A DNA stretch of 64,000 nucleotides from Brachybacterium tyrofermentans (GCF_014897585.1 NZ_JABUXW010000010.1:105444-169443), one strand, 5' to 3'; positions 19,662 to 29,152 are shown, counted from the first letter of the stretch. The notes: a model not told the origin generated them from the letters alone. Numbers and translations: made by a program.

Positions 19662-20990
19662 TCAGGCGATGCGGTCCATCACGATCTTCCGCGCGCGGAC
19701 CGTGGTGCCGGGGGCGGCGAGGGTCCAGGACCCGTCGATCGACTCGAGCGCCCGGGGCATCCGCTCCGGGGTGTCGGTGTGCAGGCGGGCCAGGACGTCG
19801 CCGGCCTTCACCTCGTCGCCGATGTGCGCTTCGATCTCCACGCCGGCGGCGGCCTGCACGGCCTCCCCCGGGCGGGAGCGGCCGGCCCCCAGACGCCAGG
19901 CGGCCACGCCCACGCCCATCGCGTCGAGACCGGTGACGACACCGTCCTCGGTGGCCCGGAGATCCTCGACGTGCTTCGCGACCGGCAGCGGGGCGTCGAC
20001 GTCCCCGCCCTGGGCGGAGATCATCGCGCGCCAGGAGTCCATCGCCCGACCGTCGGCCAGTGCGGCCTCCACGTCGGCATCGTGCACCCCGGCCGCATCC
20101 AGCATCTCGCGGGCCAGTGCGCAGGTGAGCTCCACGATGTCCGCCGGGCCGCCGCCGGCGAGCACCTCGAGGGATTCGCGCACCTCGAGGCCGTTGCCCG
20201 CGGTGCGTCCCAGCGGTGCGGACATGTCGGTCAGCAGCGCGACGGTGTGCACCCCGGCGTCGGTGCCGAGCTCCACCATGGTGCGGGCGAGCTCGCGCGC
20301 ATCCGCCTCGTCCTTCATGAAGGCACCGGCTCCGGTCTTCACGTCCAGAGTCAGCGCGGCTGTGCCCTCGGCGATCTTCTTGGACATGATGGAGCTGGCG
20401 ATCAGCGGGATCGCCTCGACGGTCCCGGTGATGTCGCGCAGGGCGTAGAGCTTCTTGTCGGCCGGGGCGAGGCCCGAGCCGGCGGCGCAGATCACGGCGC
20501 CGGCGCTCTCGAGCTGAGCCATCATCTCGGCGTTGCTGAGGTCCGCGCGCCACCCGGGGATCGCCTCGAGCTTGTCGAGCGTGCCGCCGGTGTGGCCCAG
20601 CCCGCGCCCGGACAGCTGCGGCACGGCCACCCCGAAGCTCGCCACCAGGGGCGCCAGCGGCAGGGTGATCTTGTCGCCCACGCCGCCGGTGGAGTGCTTG
20701 TCCGTCGTCGGCTTCGAGAGCGCCTGGAAGTCCATCCGCTCGCCGCTGGCGATCATCGCGTTAGTCCAGCGGGCGATCTCCGACCGCTCCATCCCGCGCA
20801 GGAAGATCGCCATCGCGAGCGCCGCCATCTGCTGCTCGGCGACCACGCCGCGGGTGTAGGCGTCGATCACCCAGTCGATCTGGCCGTCGGCGAGCGCCTG
20901 GCCGTCGCGCTTGGTGCGGATGACGTCGACGACGTCGAAGGGCTCGACGGCGGGAGAGGTTCCGGTCGAGCCGGCAGATGCAGTGGTCAT
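19662..20990 (-). CDS. deoA: Thymidine phosphorylase (pyrimidine-nucleoside phosphorylase)
   Basis: 442 aa. It splits thymidine or uridine with phosphate to base and (deoxy)ribose 1-phosphate. KHSTGGVGDK is the family signature and phosphate-binding site; RGLGHTGGTLDKLE and IMSKKIAEG follow; the C-terminal domain (GDEVKAGDVLARLH) is biotinyl-like. ATG at 20990 with an AGGAGA ribosome-binding site. It sits downstream of the cytidine deaminase and nucleoside ABC genes on the same strand, so imported cytidine would pass Cdd, this enzyme and DeoC. Confidence 0.95.
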   Translation of the reverse strand: MTTASAGSTGTSPAVEPFDVVDVIRTKRDGQALADGQIDWVIDAYTRGVVAEQQMAALAMAIFLRGMERSEIARWTNAMIASGERMDFQALSKPTTDKHSTGGVGDKITLPLAPLVASFGVAVPQLSGRGLGHTGGTLDKLEAIPGWRADLSNAEMMAQLESAGAVICAAGSGLAPADKKLYALRDITGTVEAIPLIASSIMSKKIAEGTAALTLDVKTGAGAFMKDEADARELARTMVELGTDAGVHTVALLTDMSAPLGRTAGNGLEVRESLEVLAGGGPADIVELTCALAREMLDAAGVHDADVEAALADGRAMDSWRAMISAQGGDVDAPLPVAKHVEDLRATEDGVVTGLDAMGVGVAAWRLGAGRSRPGEAVQAAAGVEIEAHIGDEVKAGDVLARLHTDTPERMPRALESIDGSWTLAAPGTTVRARKIVMDRIA

Positions 20991-21065
20991 GGAAGGTCTC
21001 CTGGAATCGCGGGGAGGTCGGATCGTCGTGTCGTAGTGGTCTGTGAGGTCAGGTCCCGGCGGGGT

Positions 21066-21125
21066 TCTGCTGGGTCTCGCTGGGACCTGCTGGGTCTCGC
21101 CGGGTTCTGCTGGGTGCTGGGCTGG
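21066..21125. repeat. Imperfect 20-bp tandem repeat, three copies
   Basis: CTGCTGGGTCTCGC occurs at 21067 and 21087, and a third shortened copy (TCTGCTGGGT) at 21106; period 20 bp. It occupies the 183-bp gap between cdd and deoA, where no gene is visible. Confidence 0.75.
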
Positions 21126-21174
21126 AATCGGTTCTGGCCGGCGCTGCCTCCTGCTGACGCGTGCTGCCGCCGGC

Positions 21175-21648
21175 TCACACCTGGAGGTCGGAGGGGCCGA
21201 AGGCCTGGGGCAGCACCTGCGCCATGGTCCGCGGACCCTCGGGGGTGAGGACCACGAGATCCTCGGCGGCGTGCTCGGACAGCAGCTGGCGACAGCGCCC
21301 GCAGGGCATCACCACGGCGCGCTCCTCGCGGGAGAGGTGCTCGTCCCCGCCCACGCAGACGAAGCGCGAGAGCCGCCCGCCGCCCCCGGCGACGAGATCG
21401 CTGATCATGCCGCACTCGGCGCAGAGGGTGACGCCGTAGCCGGCGTTCTCCACGTTGCAGCCCCGCACCAGGCGACCATCGGTCGTCAGGCCCGCCGCGC
21501 CCACCCGGAAGCGGGAGTACGGCGCGTAGGCGTTCTCAGCGACCTCTCGGGCCGCGGCGAGCAGCTCCGTGAAGTCGACGTCACCGTCCACCTCGACGTC
21601 GTGTTCGGTCCCGGCGGGATCGGTGCCTGCGGTCTGTGAGGTGCTCAT
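21175..21648 (-). CDS. cdd: Cytidine deaminase
   Basis: 157 aa from the chosen ATG. It deaminates cytidine and deoxycytidine. NVENAGYG binds ribose; CAE (zinc ligand and catalytic Glu) and PCGRC (two zinc-ligand cysteines) are complete, so it should be active. The first 22 residues form an acidic, disordered extension. A GTG at 21699 would add 17 residues and has a GAGGAC ribosome-binding site, so the true start is uncertain. It lies behind the nucleoside permease gene, 104 bp from its stop. Confidence 0.94.
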   Translation of the reverse strand: MSTSQTAGTDPAGTEHDVEVDGDVDFTELLAAAREVAENAYAPYSRFRVGAAGLTTDGRLVRGCNVENAGYGVTLCAECGMISDLVAGGGGRLSRFVCVGGDEHLSREERAVVMPCGRCRQLLSEHAAEDLVVLTPEGPRTMAQVLPQAFGPSDLQV

Positions 21649-21751
21649 AGGTCGATGGTCCCACTGCTCGCCGAAGTTCTCATGGCGCGACGTCCTCACT
21701 GCGTGACGTCCTCACTGAAGCTCCCACTGAAGTTCCCACTGTGCGACGACC

Positions 21752-23089
21752 TCACTGCTTGACGTACGGGACGCCGTTGGCCGCCGGGACCCGCACCCGG
21801 CCCACGACGCCGGCGACGGCGAACAGCGCCACGACGTACGGGAGCATGAGGAGGAAGTCGCCCGGGATGGAGACGCCCCCTTCCGCGGCGGACATCGTCC
21901 CCAGACGCAGCTGCAGGGAATCCGCGAAGGCGAAGGTGAGCGCGGCCAGCAGAGCGCCCACGGGGTGGTATCGGCCCAGGATCATCGCGGCGAGGGCGAT
22001 GTACCCCTTGCCGGCGGACATCTCCTCGCCGAAGGCGACCCCGGTGCCGATGGTGAGCGTGGCGCCGCCGAGTCCGGCGACGGCGGAGCCGAGCATCACG
22101 TTGATCCACCGGGTGCGGTTCACGGGGATGCCGACGGTGTCCGCGGCGCGCGGGTGCTCGCCCACGGCGCGCACGCGCAGGCCCCAGCGGGTGCGGAACA
22201 GAGCGATCGTGAGGCCGGCGACGATGATCCACATCAGGTACACGAGGATGTTCTGCTCGAACAGCACGCGGCCGATCACGGGGATGTCCGCCAGGACCGG
22301 GATGCGCAGGGTCGGCAGGCGCAGGGGCGAGTTGAACTGACCCGGGTTCTGCCGCATCACGGTGCCGAAGAAGAACGAGGTGACGCCGATGGCGAGCACG
22401 TTCAGCACCACGCCCACGATGATCTGCTGCACCCGGTAGCCGACGGCGAACATGGCCAGCAGGGCACCCATCACGAGGGCCATGATCGGTGCGGCGATCA
22501 GACCCACCCAGGCGCTTCCGGCGAGGGAGCCCACGAGCGCCGCGCCGAACGCCCCGAAGAGCAGCTGCCCCTCGATCGCGATGTTGATGACTCCCGCACG
22601 CTCGGAGAGCACACCGGACAGGGCGCCGAAGGCAAGGGGGACCGCAAGGGCGAGCGTGCCCTGGAGGAGAGTGGCCACGTCCAGTGCGCGCTCGGAGATC
22701 ACCCAGGTCATGAAGGCGAGGATCCAGCTCACGGCGAAGACGGCGATGAGGCCGAGGCGTGCGGCGGGCCGGGGACGGGCCGCGCGGGCGTGGAGCACCC
22801 ACAGCGCCGCCGATGCCGCCAGCGCGATCACGGCCAGGGCCACGGCCCCGCCGATCGAGGGCACGGTGATCCGCTCCGGGATCAGACCGAGGGGGTTGAG
22901 GTCGCCCTCACGGGCCAGGGCGAAGGACGACTCCGCGCCGGGGACCCCGCGCAGGCCGAAGAACACCAGCGCGATGAGGCCGAGCACGGTGGTGGTGAGC
23001 GGGAGGTGCCACCAGCTGTCGGGGCGCTCGTCGGTGACCTTCTTCTGGACCTCGGAGTCGTCCGGGGCCACGGTGGGCGTGGCGGTCAT
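21752..23089 (-). CDS. BMP-type nucleoside ABC transporter, permease 2
   Basis: 445 aa with about nine to ten membrane helices; GVINIAIEGQLLFGAFGA and the cytoplasmic GEHPRAADTVGIPV segment (ATPase-coupling loop) mark the BPD_transp_2 family (NupQ/BmpC-like). It pairs with the preceding permease to form the nucleoside channel. ATG at 23089 overlaps the permease 1 stop as ATGA. It has a long polar N-terminus (about 30 residues) before the first helix. Confidence 0.93.
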   Translation of the reverse strand: MTATPTVAPDDSEVQKKVTDERPDSWWHLPLTTTVLGLIALVFFGLRGVPGAESSFALAREGDLNPLGLIPERITVPSIGGAVALAVIALAASAALWVLHARAARPRPAARLGLIAVFAVSWILAFMTWVISERALDVATLLQGTLALAVPLAFGALSGVLSERAGVINIAIEGQLLFGAFGAALVGSLAGSAWVGLIAAPIMALVMGALLAMFAVGYRVQQIIVGVVLNVLAIGVTSFFFGTVMRQNPGQFNSPLRLPTLRIPVLADIPVIGRVLFEQNILVYLMWIIVAGLTIALFRTRWGLRVRAVGEHPRAADTVGIPVNRTRWINVMLGSAVAGLGGATLTIGTGVAFGEEMSAGKGYIALAAMILGRYHPVGALLAALTFAFADSLQLRLGTMSAAEGGVSIPGDFLLMLPYVVALFAVAGVVGRVRVPAANGVPYVKQ

Positions 23090-24747
23090 CGCTGATCTCC
23101 CGTCGCGTCGGTGGGATCTTCGACGTCACCGGCGGGAGGTGCTGTCCGCGGCGAGGAGTCGGAGGAGGGGGCATCGGGAGATGGGGCACTGGGGTCTCGG
23201 TGAGCTCCTTCGTGACGTCCCGCCGGGTCCGGTGAGCGACCGGGCGATCCCTCCGGTGTGCTGCCCGGCGGGAGATCACCGGCCGCACTCGTGCCGGGAT
23301 CCGCCGACGACGCCGAGGGCGGGGACGTCGTCGAGGTCGACATCGAGTCCGAGATCGACGTCGAGTCTGAGTTCGACGCCGAGGTCGACGTGCTGCCGGC
23401 CATCGTCCGTCGGGCGGTGCGCCCCCGGGCTCCGGTGGAGGGGTGGTCGACACGGCGCAGGCCGATGAGGGTGCGCACGAGGGGCGGTGCCGCGATGAAC
23501 AGCACCACGAGGACCTGGATGACCTGCACGAGGTCCAGCGGGACGCCCTGGCTGCTCTCCATGAAGCGGCCACCGGTGGACAGACCGGCGAACAGCAGCC
23601 CGGCCAGGACCACACCGACCGGGCCGGAGCGCCCGAGCAGAGCGACCGTGATGGCATCGAAGCCGATGCTGCCGGCGACGCCCTCGGTGAGTCGCTTCTC
23701 GGTGCCCAGCACGTGCACGGCGCCGGCGAGGCCGACGAGGCCACCGGCCACGGTCAGCACCAGGAAGGCGGTGCGGGACGGGGAGATGCCGGCGACCCGC
23801 GACGCGCGAGGGTTCGAGCCGACGGCCCGGAACTGGAAGCCGAGCGTGGAGCGGCTCATCAGCCACCACAGCAGCACGGCGGCGCCGGCGGCGAGGAACA
23901 GTCCGGCGTGCAGCCGGAAGCCGGAGCCGAGCAGCTGCGGGAGGACGGCAGAGTCGGAGATCGAGGGTGAGGTCGGCTGGGACTGGTTGGCCCCGGTGAA
24001 GGCCGCGGTCTTCAGTGCGAAGAACAGCAGATAGGTGGCGATCCAGTTCAGCATGATCGTGCTGATGACCTCGTTGGCGCCGAAGCGCGCCTTGAGGAAG
24101 CCGGCGATGCCGCCCCAGACCGCGCCGGCGAGCAGGCCGCCGAGCAGGGCGATCAGCAGGTGCACGACGATGGGCAGATCCCAGGTGAAGCCGATGTATC
24201 CGGCGGCCATCGCGCCCACGATGAGCTGGCCGGTGCCGCCGATGTTGAACAGCCCGGCGCGGAAGCTGACCGCCATGCCGGCGGCCGCGATGATCAGCGG
24301 CGTGGCGACGGTCAGGGTCTCGGTGAGCGGCCGCAGGCCGGCGGCGAGCGCGGGGAGGAGGACGTAGGTTCCGCTCCCGCCCGCTGCGCGGAGGTCATCG
24401 GCGACCCGGGAGTATCCGACGCCGTCGAACACCGCCCCGCGGAACATGGCCCCGTACGCCTGGGTCACCGACTGCCAGATCGCGGTGAAGGCGTCGGACG
24501 GGCGATCCAGGAAGTAGCTGAACGTCTCCCGCACCTCCGTGTCGGCGATGACGATGAGCACGGATCCGATGAGGAAGGCGAAGATGAAGCTCATGACCAC
24601 CACGAGCAGGTCCCCGCGGGCGATCTTCTGCAGGGTCCCGCGGAGGCGGTCCTCGGCCTGCTGCTCGGGGGGCGGCGGCGCGTCGTTGCTCCCGGCCCCT
24701 ACCCCCGGGGCGGAGCTGGTGTTCTCGGGGTCGACGACGGCGGTCAT
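23086..24747 (-). CDS. BMP-type nucleoside ABC transporter, permease 1, with long disordered tail
   Basis: 553 aa. Residues about 45-425 are a BPD_transp_2 permease (SFRAGLFNIGGTGQLIVGA; coupling loop GSNPRASRVAGISPSR). The last ~125 residues are hydrophilic: a Ser/Thr/Asp dipeptide-like run after TMAGS, then a Pro/Ser/Asp-rich stretch. Such tails are not part of the family fold; here it would be cytoplasmic or surface-disordered. ATG at 24747 overlaps the ATPase stop, and its own stop overlaps the next permease. Confidence 0.92.
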   Translation of the reverse strand: MTAVVDPENTSSAPGVGAGSNDAPPPPEQQAEDRLRGTLQKIARGDLLVVVMSFIFAFLIGSVLIVIADTEVRETFSYFLDRPSDAFTAIWQSVTQAYGAMFRGAVFDGVGYSRVADDLRAAGGSGTYVLLPALAAGLRPLTETLTVATPLIIAAAGMAVSFRAGLFNIGGTGQLIVGAMAAGYIGFTWDLPIVVHLLIALLGGLLAGAVWGGIAGFLKARFGANEVISTIMLNWIATYLLFFALKTAAFTGANQSQPTSPSISDSAVLPQLLGSGFRLHAGLFLAAGAAVLLWWLMSRSTLGFQFRAVGSNPRASRVAGISPSRTAFLVLTVAGGLVGLAGAVHVLGTEKRLTEGVAGSIGFDAITVALLGRSGPVGVVLAGLLFAGLSTGGRFMESSQGVPLDLVQVIQVLVVLFIAAPPLVRTLIGLRRVDHPSTGARGRTARRTMAGSTSTSASNSDSTSISDSMSTSTTSPPSASSADPGTSAAGDLPPGSTPEGSPGRSPDPAGRHEGAHRDPSAPSPDAPSSDSSPRTAPPAGDVEDPTDATGDQR

Positions 24748-26315
24748 ACGATCTCTCCTTCGTCGGCGAGCTGCGAGTCGGTGGTGCGCGCACCGGCGGC
24801 GACGGCCTCACGGGCGGCGTCGACCGTGTAGCCGGCCATCATCAGGCCGAGCACGTCGCGGTCCTCGTCCCCGGGGACGATCCCGAGGATCTGGCCGCGG
24901 TACATCACGGCGATGCGGTCCGCCAGCTGGGTGACCTCGTCCAGCTCGGTGGAGACGATGATGACGGGGGTGCCCTTGTCACGCTCGTCGAGGATCCGGC
25001 GGTGGAGGAACTCGATCGAGCCGACGTCGACGCCGCGCGTGGGCTGGGAGGCGATCAGCAGGGCGAGCTCGCGGTGCAGGGCGCGGGCCATCACGACCTT
25101 CTGCTGGTTGCCTCCGGACAGCGCGGAGACGGCGGAGTCGGCGGACTGGGTGCGCACGTCGAACTCGGGGATCAGGCGCTCCGCGTTCTCCCGCACGGCC
25201 CGCAGGGACATGGCGACTGCGCTGCCGAAGGGCCGGCGGTCGTGCTGGTCCAGCACGAGGTTCTCGGCGACCGAGAAGTCCGGGATCAGGGCGTCATGGG
25301 TGCGGTCCTCGGGGACGAAGCCGACCCCGGCATCGAGCACCTGCTTGGTGCTGCGGCCCACGAGCTCGCGGCCCTCCAGGGTCGCCGAGCCGTGCACGGT
25401 GTCCTCGAGCCCCAGGAGTGCCTCGGCGAGCTCCGTCTGCCCATTGCCCTGGACACCGGCGATGGCGAGCACCTCGCCATGGCGGACGTCGAAGGTGACG
25501 CCGTCCAGGGTGCGCACGCCGGCGCTGTCCGTCACCCGCAGATCGGTGACCTGCAGGGCGATCTCGCCCGGGGTCGCCTCGATCTTGTCCTGGGCGAGGG
25601 AGACCTGACGGCCGACCATGAGGGAGGCGAGCTCCGCCTGGTCCGCGGAGGGGTCCGCCTCGCCGACGACCTTGCCGCGGCGGATCACGGTGATGCGGTC
25701 GGAGACCGCCTTGACCTCACGAAGCTTGTGGGTGATGAAGACGATCGAGGTGCCCTCGTCCCGCAGCTGGCGCATGATCGCCATCAGCTCGTCCGTCTCC
25801 TGCGGGGTCAGCACGGCGGTGGGCTCGTCCAGCACGAGCACCTCGGCCCGACGGCTGAGAGCCTTGATGATCTCGACGCGCTGCTGTGCGCCGACGGGGA
25901 GGTTCTCGACGAGGGCGTCGGGATCGATCTCGAAGCCGAACCGCGCGGAGATCTCACGCACGAGCGTGCGGGCCGCACCCAGGTCGAGCAGGCCGCCCTT
26001 GGTCGGCTCGTGGCCGAGCACCATGTTCTCGGCCACCGTGAAGACGGGGACCAGCATGAAGTGCTGGTGGACCATCCCGATGCCGGCCGCCATGGCGTCA
26101 CCGGGATCGGAGAAGGAGACGGGCTTCCCGTCGATGACGATCTGGCCGCCGTCGGGTCGGTACAGCCCGTACAGCACGTTCATCAGGGTGGACTTCCCGG
26201 CGCCGTTCTCCCCCAGCAGGGAGTGGATCTCCCCGGGTTCGACGACCAGGTCGATCGCGTCATTGGCCACGAAGGACCCGAAGGTCTTCGTGATCCCGCG
26301 CAGTTCGAGCTTCAC
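24744..26315 (-). CDS. BMP-type nucleoside ABC transporter, duplicated ATP-binding protein
   Basis: 523 aa with two ATPase halves, like RbsA/NupO proteins. The first half has Walker A GENGAGKST, a degenerate LPVGAQQRVE signature and Walker B VLVLDEPTAVL; the second has GVQGNGQTE in place of Walker A, LSGGNQQKV and LLIASQPTRGVD, so it is asymmetric as usual for this class. It powers both permeases. GTG at 26315. Between it and the lipoprotein gene lies a strong hairpin. Confidence 0.95.
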   Translation of the reverse strand: MKLELRGITKTFGSFVANDAIDLVVEPGEIHSLLGENGAGKSTLMNVLYGLYRPDGGQIVIDGKPVSFSDPGDAMAAGIGMVHQHFMLVPVFTVAENMVLGHEPTKGGLLDLGAARTLVREISARFGFEIDPDALVENLPVGAQQRVEIIKALSRRAEVLVLDEPTAVLTPQETDELMAIMRQLRDEGTSIVFITHKLREVKAVSDRITVIRRGKVVGEADPSADQAELASLMVGRQVSLAQDKIEATPGEIALQVTDLRVTDSAGVRTLDGVTFDVRHGEVLAIAGVQGNGQTELAEALLGLEDTVHGSATLEGRELVGRSTKQVLDAGVGFVPEDRTHDALIPDFSVAENLVLDQHDRRPFGSAVAMSLRAVRENAERLIPEFDVRTQSADSAVSALSGGNQQKVVMARALHRELALLIASQPTRGVDVGSIEFLHRRILDERDKGTPVIIVSTELDEVTQLADRIAVMYRGQILGIVPGDEDRDVLGLMMAGYTVDAAREAVAAGARTTDSQLADEGEIV

Positions 26316-26369
26316 ATCTCTCGCTTCCGTCGGCGACGGCCGAGATCATCGGCCGAGCGATCAGGAGGA

Positions 26370-26402
26370 GGCGGTCCCGGCCCGGGTGGGGCCGGGACCG
26401 CC
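26370..26402 (-). promoter_or_regulatory. Intra-operon hairpin between the BMP lipoprotein and ATPase genes
   Basis: A perfect 13-bp inverted repeat (GGCGGTCCCGGCC / GGCCGGGACCGCC) with a 7-nt loop, 15 bp after the lipoprotein stop and 55 bp before the ATPase start. Likely an attenuator or mRNA 3'-stabiliser that raises binding-protein output over the membrane parts. Confidence 0.75.
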
Positions 26403-26416
26403 GTTCTCCGGAGGGG

Positions 26417-27532
26417 TCAGGCAGCCTTGGGCGAGGCCTCGGACTCGACAGTCACCGTGCCGTCGATGATGTCCTGCTTGAGGGTCTCGAGCTCGGCGGA
26501 GAGCTCCTCGGGGACGTCGTCCTCGAACTCATGGAACGGGGCCAGGCCCACGCCGCCGTTCTCGAGGGTGCCCACGTACGAGGTCGCGTCGAACTTGCCG
26601 TCGGCAGAGGTGGTGATGACGTCCTCGACCGCGGTGTCCATCTCCTTCATCACGGAGGTGAGGATGACGTCCTGGGCGTCCTTGTCGCTCGCGTTCGTCT
26701 CGAAGCCGTCGGAGTCGACCCAGATCACGGTGCGATCCTCGCCCTCCTTGGCGGAGGCGAGGGTGCCTGCACCGACCGGTCCGGCGACCGGCATGATGAT
26801 GTCCGCGCCGGCGTTGTAGAACTCGTCGGAGACGGCCTTGCCCTTGGACTGGTCGTCGAAGGAGCCCACGATGGAGCCCTTCTGGGTCTCCTTGTTCCAG
26901 CCGAGGACCTCGACGTCGGTGCCCTTGGACTCGTTGTGGTAGGCGACGCCATCGGCGTAGCCGTCCATGAAGATCGTGACGGTCGGAAGATCCATGCCGC
27001 CGTAGGTGGCGACCTTCCCGGTCTCGGTCATGCCCGCGGCGAGGTAGCCGGCCAGGAACGCGGCCTCAGCCGTGTTGAACTCGAGCGGCTTGACGTTGTC
27101 GAGCTCGACCGGGTTGCCGTCGGCGTCCTGTGCGGTGGAGTCGACGATCGCGAAGTCGGTGTCCGCGTTGGCCTCGGCGGCGGCGCCGGTGGCCGGGGCC
27201 AGCAGGAAGCCGACCGTGACGATCAGGTCGCAGCCCTGCGTGACCATGTTGTTGATGTTCGGGGCGAAATCGGAGTCAGTGGTGGATTCCGCCTCAGCCT
27301 GGTCGATGCCGAGGTTCTCGACAGCGGCCTTGAGACCGTTGTGGCTCGACTCGTTGAAGGACTTGTCGTCCCAGCCGCCCGAGTCCGAGACCATGCAGGC
27401 CTTGTAGTCGCTCGAGGCGCCGCCGGCATCGCTGCCGCCGCTGCCGCCGCCCTCCTCGGGCGCTGTGCCGCACGATGCGAGGGTGAGGACGCCGGCCCCG
27501 GTGAGGGCGAGCGCACGCGTAATGCTCTTCAT
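26417..27532 (-). CDS. BMP-family nucleoside-binding lipoprotein
   Basis: 371 aa. A signal peptide ends in the lipobox LASC, with Cys at about residue 21, followed by a Gly/Ser linker; the mature protein is a BMP/PnrA-type binding protein (SDSGGWDDKSFN, EFNTAEAAFLAGY, and the C-terminal VIWVDSDGF region). It captures purine or pyrimidine nucleosides for the transporter encoded behind it. ATG at 27532 has a GGAGGA ribosome-binding site; the upstream in-frame extension is not supported. Confidence 0.95.
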   Translation of the reverse strand: MKSITRALALTGAGVLTLASCGTAPEEGGGSGGSDAGGASSDYKACMVSDSGGWDDKSFNESSHNGLKAAVENLGIDQAEAESTTDSDFAPNINNMVTQGCDLIVTVGFLLAPATGAAAEANADTDFAIVDSTAQDADGNPVELDNVKPLEFNTAEAAFLAGYLAAGMTETGKVATYGGMDLPTVTIFMDGYADGVAYHNESKGTDVEVLGWNKETQKGSIVGSFDDQSKGKAVSDEFYNAGADIIMPVAGPVGAGTLASAKEGEDRTVIWVDSDGFETNASDKDAQDVILTSVMKEMDTAVEDVITTSADGKFDATSYVGTLENGGVGLAPFHEFEDDVPEELSAELETLKQDIIDGTVTVESEASPKAA

Positions 27533-27837
27533 GGGGGTTCCTCCGCTGGAGAGTCGGGGCCGATCGGGCCCCGGTAGGTCTCGGGCGACAGCATTGTCGC
27601 GTTCCGCCTCGGACCATAGCCGTGCGCGGAGGCTCCAGGAGGCCCTCATCGACGCTGAGTATGAACCGTTATGAAATCGACGCGGATGCCACGCCCTGCT
27701 GAACGAACGGTGACATCGCGGAGAGTCCGTCGACCGGAAGAGCACGCGACCGGACGATCAGCGGGTCGGGACCCCAACGGGCTGGCAGGTCAGCGGTCCG
27801 ACCCTCGATGGGGCCGCACCGATGACGGGTCGACAGA
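27533..27837. other. Intergenic region upstream of the nucleoside transporter operon
   Basis: 305 bp without a convincing gene. It should hold the operon promoter. Candidate minus-strand -10 boxes are TATGGT (27613-27618) and CATACT (27657-27662), neither with a good -35. TTCATA occurs twice 10 bp apart on the minus strand (about 27658-27673), a possible operator half-site pair, unproven. Confidence 0.4.
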
Positions 27838-29079
27838 TCAGCTGACGGCGAGGTCCCGCTGCACGCACGCGCTCGCGAGCACCGAGGCACCGATGCCGAT
27901 GGCGCGCTCGTCGATCATCAGGTCCCCCATGTGGAGGTCGTACGTGCGCCCGCCCGGGGTCCTGGTCCCCAGACGCGCCAGAGCACCGGGAACCTTCTCG
28001 AGATACCAGGCGAAATCCTCCCCGCCCAGGGACTGCGCGGTGGGATCGAGGTTCTCGTGGCCCAGCACGCTGGTGACGGCGGCCGTGAGCACATCGACGC
28101 TGGTGGTCGAGTTGGAGACCGGCGGCACTCCACGAGCATGGTCCACCCGGGCCTCGACGCCCCAGGGACGCACGAGGTCCGCGAGGACCGACTCCAGCAG
28201 CTCCTCGGCCCTGTCCCAGGCGTCGTGGTCCAGGCACCGCAGAGTTCCTTCGAGGGTGCCGTTGCTGGGGATCGCGTTGAACGCGGACCCTGCATGGATG
28301 CTCCCCCAGGTGAGGTTCACCCCGGAGCGAGGATCCATCCGGCGGGTCAGTGCCGCGGGGAGCTGGGTCGCGATCGAGCCGAGCGCGTACACGAGGTCCT
28401 GGGTCAGGTGCGGACGCGAGGTGTGGCCGCCCGCTCCGCGCACGTGGATCGACACCGGGTCGGTGGCCGAGGTGATCGGCCCGGACTTGAGCCCGATGTG
28501 GCCGACGTCCACGCCCGGGTCGCAGTGCAGCGCGAGGATCGAGTCGACACCGTCCACGACGCCCTGGCCGATGAGGTCCAGCGCCCCGCAGGGATGCATC
28601 TCCTCCGACGGCTGGAACACCAGGCGCACCCCGCGCCGCAGCGCACCGGCGTCGGCGACGCGCACGAGGGCCGTCGCCGCGCCGAGCACGGCACTCATGT
28701 GCACGTCATGGCCACAGGCGTGGGAGACGCCCTCGACCGTGGAGCGGTAGGACACGGTGGACAGCTCCGGGATGCCGAGGGCGTCCATGTCCGCGCGCAG
28801 GGCGATCGGCGCGAGATCCGGTTCGCTGCCGGGGATGTCGCAGATCGCCCCGGTGCTCGCGAGCCGCTGCGGGGACAGCCCGAGCGCGGAGAGCCGGTCC
28901 ACGACGTAGTCGGTCGTGGCGTGCTCCTCGTGAGAGAGCTCGGGATGACGGTGGAGGTGACGGCGCACGTCGCGCAGCTCGTCGGCCTTCTCGGCGATCG
29001 TGCGCGCGATGAGACCCTCGGGTCCCAGCATCGACCGCTGCTCCGCGGTTCCCAGCAGGACCTGCTGCGGCTGCTCCAC
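27838..29079 (-). CDS. M20-family amidohydrolase (hippurate/indoleacetyl-amino-acid hydrolase type)
   Basis: 413 aa. It cleaves N-acyl amino acid or similar amide bonds with a two-metal centre. HRHPELSHEEH, the HACGHDVH metal-binding motif, FQPSEEM with the catalytic Glu, and LGGEDFAWYLE are all present; the inserted lid domain contains GGHTSRPH. GTG at 29079 is preceded by GGGAG at 7 nt; an alternative ATG at about 29031 would drop 16 residues. It lies 73 bp behind manC and may share its transcript. Substrate unknown. Confidence 0.92.
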   Translation of the reverse strand: MEQPQQVLLGTAEQRSMLGPEGLIARTIAEKADELRDVRRHLHRHPELSHEEHATTDYVVDRLSALGLSPQRLASTGAICDIPGSEPDLAPIALRADMDALGIPELSTVSYRSTVEGVSHACGHDVHMSAVLGAATALVRVADAGALRRGVRLVFQPSEEMHPCGALDLIGQGVVDGVDSILALHCDPGVDVGHIGLKSGPITSATDPVSIHVRGAGGHTSRPHLTQDLVYALGSIATQLPAALTRRMDPRSGVNLTWGSIHAGSAFNAIPSNGTLEGTLRCLDHDAWDRAEELLESVLADLVRPWGVEARVDHARGVPPVSNSTTSVDVLTAAVTSVLGHENLDPTAQSLGGEDFAWYLEKVPGALARLGTRTPGGRTYDLHMGDLMIDERAIGIGASVLASACVQRDLAVS

Positions 29080-29152
29080 CTGTCCACTCCCTCGTGCCAC
29101 TGATCCTCGATGCCTTCTCTGCCGTGTCCAGCTGTGCGATGTCCCGCCGCGA

